Assembly (NCBI GenBank): GCA_937907425.1
Contig: CALCIE010000025.1
Span: 62,001-126,000 of the forward strand
DNA: 64,000 nt
Direction: 5' to 3'
Source of the DNA: ZC4RG42 sp003242425
GTDB taxonomy: Bacteria; Pseudomonadota; Gammaproteobacteria; Burkholderiales; SG8-39
Shown here: one piece after another, positions 61,349-64,000 of the stretch
Layout: the number at the start of each line of letters is the position of its first letter
Numbering within the stretch: position 1 is the stretch's first letter
Notes under the pieces: generated by a model
Told to the model about the DNA's origin: nothing
Database searches by the model: none
The model's input: the letters and a program-made list of their open reading frames with translations, nothing else
Program-made: the position numbers and the translations under genes

Positions 61349-61957
61349 GTGCGAGAAGGAATGTGAACCCGAAAGCCTCGAACGACGGCGCTGCTGCCGC
61401 CCGCCCGTCCCCGTACAAGCCGGGCGAATGCTACCTCACGATTCGCCGGACCGTCCGGATTTGTGCACCTCCGCGCAACGAACCGGCGGCCGCACGACGG
61501 ATACAGTCCGTTTCCCTCAGGCGGCATGCGCCAGCTGCTCGTCGGGCTCCCCCGCGCTTTCCGCTTCCTCGACCGGCAAGGCGATATGGTCGCAGCACTT
61601 GTGCAGCAGTCGTTGAGATCCGTCGTATCGATGCAGGCGGCACCGTTCGCGCAGGTCCGCGACAATGGCGATCGAGCCCGGACAGAGCGATGGGCTCGAC
61701 GTACCGAAGAAGCGACGGGATCCACCTGCCGGCCGATACGATGAAGCGCTGAAGATCAGACCGGAGGATGGCGCGCTACGCGCGGATTATGGAGAACTCC
61801 GGATGCCCACCTACAGAAGCCCTCGGTTGCGAGCGCCATTGCGGCGGGAACGGGGTTCTCTAGCGCAACTCAAGCCAAGGTTGCCGGCCTGGACAACGAG
61901 GGGAAAACAATGAGGCCGAAGCGGGCTTCGGCCTCATCGTCCGGTCAATGCGCAGAC
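61349..61957. other. 609-bp region without a confident gene
   Basis: This interval between the acyltransferase gene and ssb holds no supportable gene. Several short open frames of 60-130 codons on both strands lack family resemblance. One minus-strand frame between 61517 and 61786 reads like protein, with RERCRLHRYDG, LLHKCCDHIALP and EEAESAGEPDEQLAHAA. It has no ATG, GTG or TTG start before an upstream stop, so it may be a remnant of a small gene. The ssb terminator is at the right end. Two promoters, for the acyltransferase and perhaps others, should lie here but were not identified. Confidence 0.45.
61904..61935 (-). terminator. Rho-independent terminator of ssb
   Basis: GAGGCCGAAG at 61912-61921 and CTTCGGCCTC at 61926-61935 form a perfect 10-bp stem with a CGGG loop. 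On the minus strand it is followed by the T-rich tract ATTGTTTT (forward 61904-61911 is AAAACAAT). It lies 22 bases after the ssb stop codon. Confidence 0.88.
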
Positions 61958-62401
61958 TCAGAACGGAATGTCGTCGTCCATGTCCTCGAAGCCGCCGCCG
62001 GCCGGCGCTTTCTTCTCCGGCGCGCTGCGCGGTTCTTCGAAGTCGCGCGACATGTCGCCGCCGCCCTGGCGGCTGCCGAGGAGCTGCATGTTGTCGGCGA
62101 TGATTTCGGTGGTGTAACGGTCCTGACCGTTCTGATCCTGCCACTTGCGGGTACGCAGCCGTCCCTCGATATAGACCGGCGAGCCTTTCTTGAGATACTG
62201 GCCGGCGACTTCCGCCAGGCGGCCGAAGAACGAGACCCGGTGCCATTCGGTCTGTTCCTTGAGCTCGCCCGTTTGCTTGTCGCGCCAGCGCTCGGTGGTG
62301 GCAAGCCGGATACTGGTGATGGCGTCACCGCTGGGCATGTAGCGGGTTTCCGGATCGGCGCCGAGGTTGCCGACCAGAATCACTTTGTTCACTGAGGCCA
62401 T
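61958..62401 (-). CDS. ssb: Single-stranded DNA-binding protein
   Basis: SSB coats single-stranded DNA and recruits repair and replication proteins. The 147-residue protein has the OB fold beginning ASVNKVILVGNLGADPETRY, with WHRVSFFGRLAEVAGQYLKK and VYIEGRLRTRKWQDQNGQ. A glycine-rich linker follows, and the acidic tip EDMDDDIPF is the protein-interaction tail. The MFS gene ends 64 bases upstream, on the same strand. The ssb-MFS-uvrA neighbourhood is common in proteobacteria. The terminator follows at once. Confidence 0.98.
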   Translation of the reverse strand: MASVNKVILVGNLGADPETRYMPSGDAITSIRLATTERWRDKQTGELKEQTEWHRVSFFGRLAEVAGQYLKKGSPVYIEGRLRTRKWQDQNGQDRYTTEIIADNMQLLGSRQGGGDMSRDFEEPRSAPEKKAPAGGGFEDMDDDIPF

Positions 62402-62465
62402 TGTCCGTTCCTTCCTCCAAAATAGCGGAATCCAGCATGACGCCGGTCGCGCGCCGTGCCGCGCA

Positions 62466-63716
62466 CTATAGCTCCACTTCGCGGGGGGCGATATGGGTTT
62501 GTGTCCTTTCGCCGCTGCGGCGCGGCGGCGGAACGTGCATCCCCGCGGCGAACACGAGCCAGCCTACCATGATCAGCACGCCGGCCAGAAAAACGGCGTC
62601 GTTACCGTGATGTTTCGCGACCCACCCGCCCAGTGCGCCGCCGAAGAACAGACCCAGCGACTGCGTGGTGTTGTAGACGCCGAGCGCGGTGCCTTTCGCC
62701 GCCGCCGGCGCCACCCGCGACACGAGCGAGGGCAGGCTCGCTTCCAGAATATTGAAGCCGACGAAAAACACCAGCAAGAGCGCCACCTGCGCCGCCAGAC
62801 CACGCGCGCCCAGGAAATAACCCAGCTGCACGAACAGCACGAGACCGATGGCGCCCAGGAACACCCGCTTCGCCCGGCCGTGCCGTTCCGAAACCAGGAT
62901 CGCCGGCACCATCAACAGGAACGAAGCCAGCACGACCGGCAGATAGACCATCCAGTGATCCGTGACCGGCAGTCCGGCGCCGTCCACCAGCAGCCCGGGC
63001 ACCACCACGAACATCGCCATCTGCACCGTGTGCAGCGCGAAGATCCCGACGTTCAGGCGCACGAGCTCGATGTCGCCGAGCACGCGTCTCAACATGCCGG
63101 CCTGCACCTCCGGCCCTGCCGCATGTTGCACCGGTTCGGGCGGCACGACCTTGTAGAGCACGTAGACCGCGGCGAGCGACAGGAATCCGGTCAGCGCGAA
63201 AATCCCCGCCATGCCGACGTAGCGGTATAGCGTGGGCGCGCCGACCAGCGACAGGGCGAACATCAGGCCGATGGAACTGCCGATCACGGCCATGGTCTTG
63301 GTCCGGTGTTCCTCGCGCGTCAGGTCCGCGGCGAGAGCCATGACCGCCGCGGAGATGGCCCCCGCGCCTTGCAGGCAGCGCCCGACGATGGTCCACCAGA
63401 TGTCGGTCGCAAGGGCCGCCACGAAGCTGCCGGCGGCGAACAGCAGCAGGCCGATCAGGATCACCCGCTTGCGGCCGAAGCGGTCGGCTGCCATGCCGTA
63501 GGGAATCTGCAGCAGGCCCTGGGTCAGGCCGTAAATGCCGAGCGCCACGCCCACCAGCGTCAGGTCTTCGCCCCCTCGCAGCTGCGGAGCGTGCACCGCG
63601 AACACCGGCAGGATGAGGAACAGCCCCAGCATGCGCAGGGCGAACAGCGATCCCAGCGAAAGTGCGGCGCGAATCTCCTCGCGCGACATGCGCGTCGCGG
63701 AAGCGGCAGACGACAT
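62466..63716 (-). CDS. MFS transporter (YajR-like)
   Basis: This 416-residue membrane protein has twelve predicted helices. The MFS signature between helices 2 and 3 is GMAADRFGRKRVI. SLGSLFALRMLGLFLILPVF is the first helix, and the YGLTQGLLQIPYG stretch is typical of the YajR-like drug:proton antiporter subfamily. The protein ends in a short cytoplasmic tail with PPPRRSGERTQ, and it lacks the C-terminal ferredoxin-like domain of E. coli YajR. Substrate unknown. It is divergent from uvrA across 95 bases and upstream of ssb. Confidence 0.88.
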   Translation of the reverse strand: MSSAASATRMSREEIRAALSLGSLFALRMLGLFLILPVFAVHAPQLRGGEDLTLVGVALGIYGLTQGLLQIPYGMAADRFGRKRVILIGLLLFAAGSFVAALATDIWWTIVGRCLQGAGAISAAVMALAADLTREEHRTKTMAVIGSSIGLMFALSLVGAPTLYRYVGMAGIFALTGFLSLAAVYVLYKVVPPEPVQHAAGPEVQAGMLRRVLGDIELVRLNVGIFALHTVQMAMFVVVPGLLVDGAGLPVTDHWMVYLPVVLASFLLMVPAILVSERHGRAKRVFLGAIGLVLFVQLGYFLGARGLAAQVALLLVFFVGFNILEASLPSLVSRVAPAAAKGTALGVYNTTQSLGLFFGGALGGWVAKHHGNDAVFLAGVLIMVGWLVFAAGMHVPPPRRSGERTQTHIAPREVEL

Positions 63717-63811
63717 CGGGGTGGCACTGAATCAGGCGAGTTGCGTATAGTAGCAGGTTTGCTTTTTGTTTCCGGCATGTCTGCCGCATGCCGGTCACCG
63801 CAGCAAGGCTG

Positions 63812-64000
63812 ATGGACACCATTCGTATCCGCGGTGCGCGCACGCACAACCTGAAGAACATCAATCTCGATCTGCCCCGCAACAAGCTGATCGTGATCAC
63901 CGGCCTGTCCGGTTCCGGCAAGTCCTCGCTCGCGTTCGACACCCTGTACGCCGAGGGGCAGCGCCGCTACGTCGAATCGCTGTCCGCCTACGCGCGCCAG
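63812..64000 (+). CDS. uvrA: Excinuclease ABC subunit A (N-terminal part, cut by window edge)
   Basis: UvrA recognises DNA lesions in nucleotide excision repair. The first 63 codons are present. They begin MDTIRIRGARTHNLKNINLD, the conserved start, and reach the first Walker A motif GLSGSGKSSLAFDTLYAEG and then RRYVESLSAYARQ. The ATG is at 63812. The gene is divergent from the MFS gene, and I did not recognise a LexA box in the short shared upstream region. The remainder lies beyond the right edge. Confidence 0.98.
   Translation, partial: MDTIRIRGARTHNLKNINLDLPRNKLIVITGLSGSGKSSLAFDTLYAEGQRRYVESLSAYARQ

Noticed and set aside
61345..61789. Several 60-130 codon frames between the acyltransferase and ssb
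   Set aside because: They overlap one another on both strands, have no recognisable domain, and show no ribosome binding site. Only the possible remnant at 61517-61786 is mentioned as a low-confidence finding.
63717..63811. A LexA box in the MFS-uvrA gap
   Set aside because: No CTG-N10-CAG-type palindrome close to consensus could be found in the 95 bases, although uvrA is SOS-controlled in many bacteria.

Overview
The window is a contiguous piece of a GC-rich bacterial chromosome. Gene content and order point to a betaproteobacterium: ffh beside a YpjD-type membrane gene, pilC-pilD-coaE-zapD-yacG, argJ next to secA, one uninterrupted dcw cluster from mraZ to ftsZ followed by lpxC, fmdB-DUF502-aspS-nudB, and ssb-MFS-uvrA. 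The order (Rhodocyclales, Nitrosomonadales or Burkholderiales) cannot be fixed from sequence reading alone. No rRNA, tRNA, CRISPR array, insertion sequence or integrase was seen.

Layout. 1-7.9 kb: 5' part of ffh, a YpjD-type membrane protein, a CorB/CNNM-type CBS transporter, then pilC, pilD (type IV pilus), coaE, zapD, yacG. 7.0-12.8 kb (minus strand): secA, argJ, a DUF815 P-loop ATPase and a Nudix-ThiE fusion, the last three joined by start/stop overlaps. 12.9-14.1 kb: a DciA-like protein and an OmpA-family lipoprotein. 14.1-33.3 kb (minus strand): the complete division and cell-wall cluster mraZ-rsmH-ftsL-ftsI-murE-murF-mraY-murD-ftsW-murG-murC-murB-ddl-ftsQ-ftsA-ftsZ, then lpxC and a small membrane protein. 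A clear sigma70-type promoter and four 10-bp-spaced GTGG repeats, the expected MraZ operator, lie upstream of mraZ.

33.6-45.8 kb: short operons. They hold a small membrane protein, a Gdx/SugE exporter, a hotdog thioesterase, a lipoprotein with a TonB-C-like domain, an uncharacterised anchored protein, glpD with an EEP-family hydrolase and an MliC-type lipoprotein, an LprI-like exported protein, a ybhP/clsB pair, a VOC protein, and fmdB-DUF502-aspS. A secreted RNase Sa/barnase-like enzyme and a barstar-like inhibitor sit between aspS and nudB.

45.9-61.3 kb is the accessory part: a two-partner secretion locus (TpsB transporter plus a 3592-residue TpsA exoprotein), preceded by an orphan LuxR-type regulator and an OafA-type acyltransferase with an SGNH domain. 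The TpsA is the most unusual object in the window. After a canonical TPS domain and filamentous-hemagglutinin repeats it has a proline-rich repeat linker and then three tandem copies of a ~180-residue module. That module resembles, from memory, the conserved region of plant IQM (IQ-motif calmodulin-binding) proteins. It has no VENN pre-toxin motif and no adjacent immunity gene, so it does not look like a standard CdiA. The window ends with ssb, an MFS transporter and the start of uvrA, the SSB/UvrA neighbourhood common in proteobacteria.
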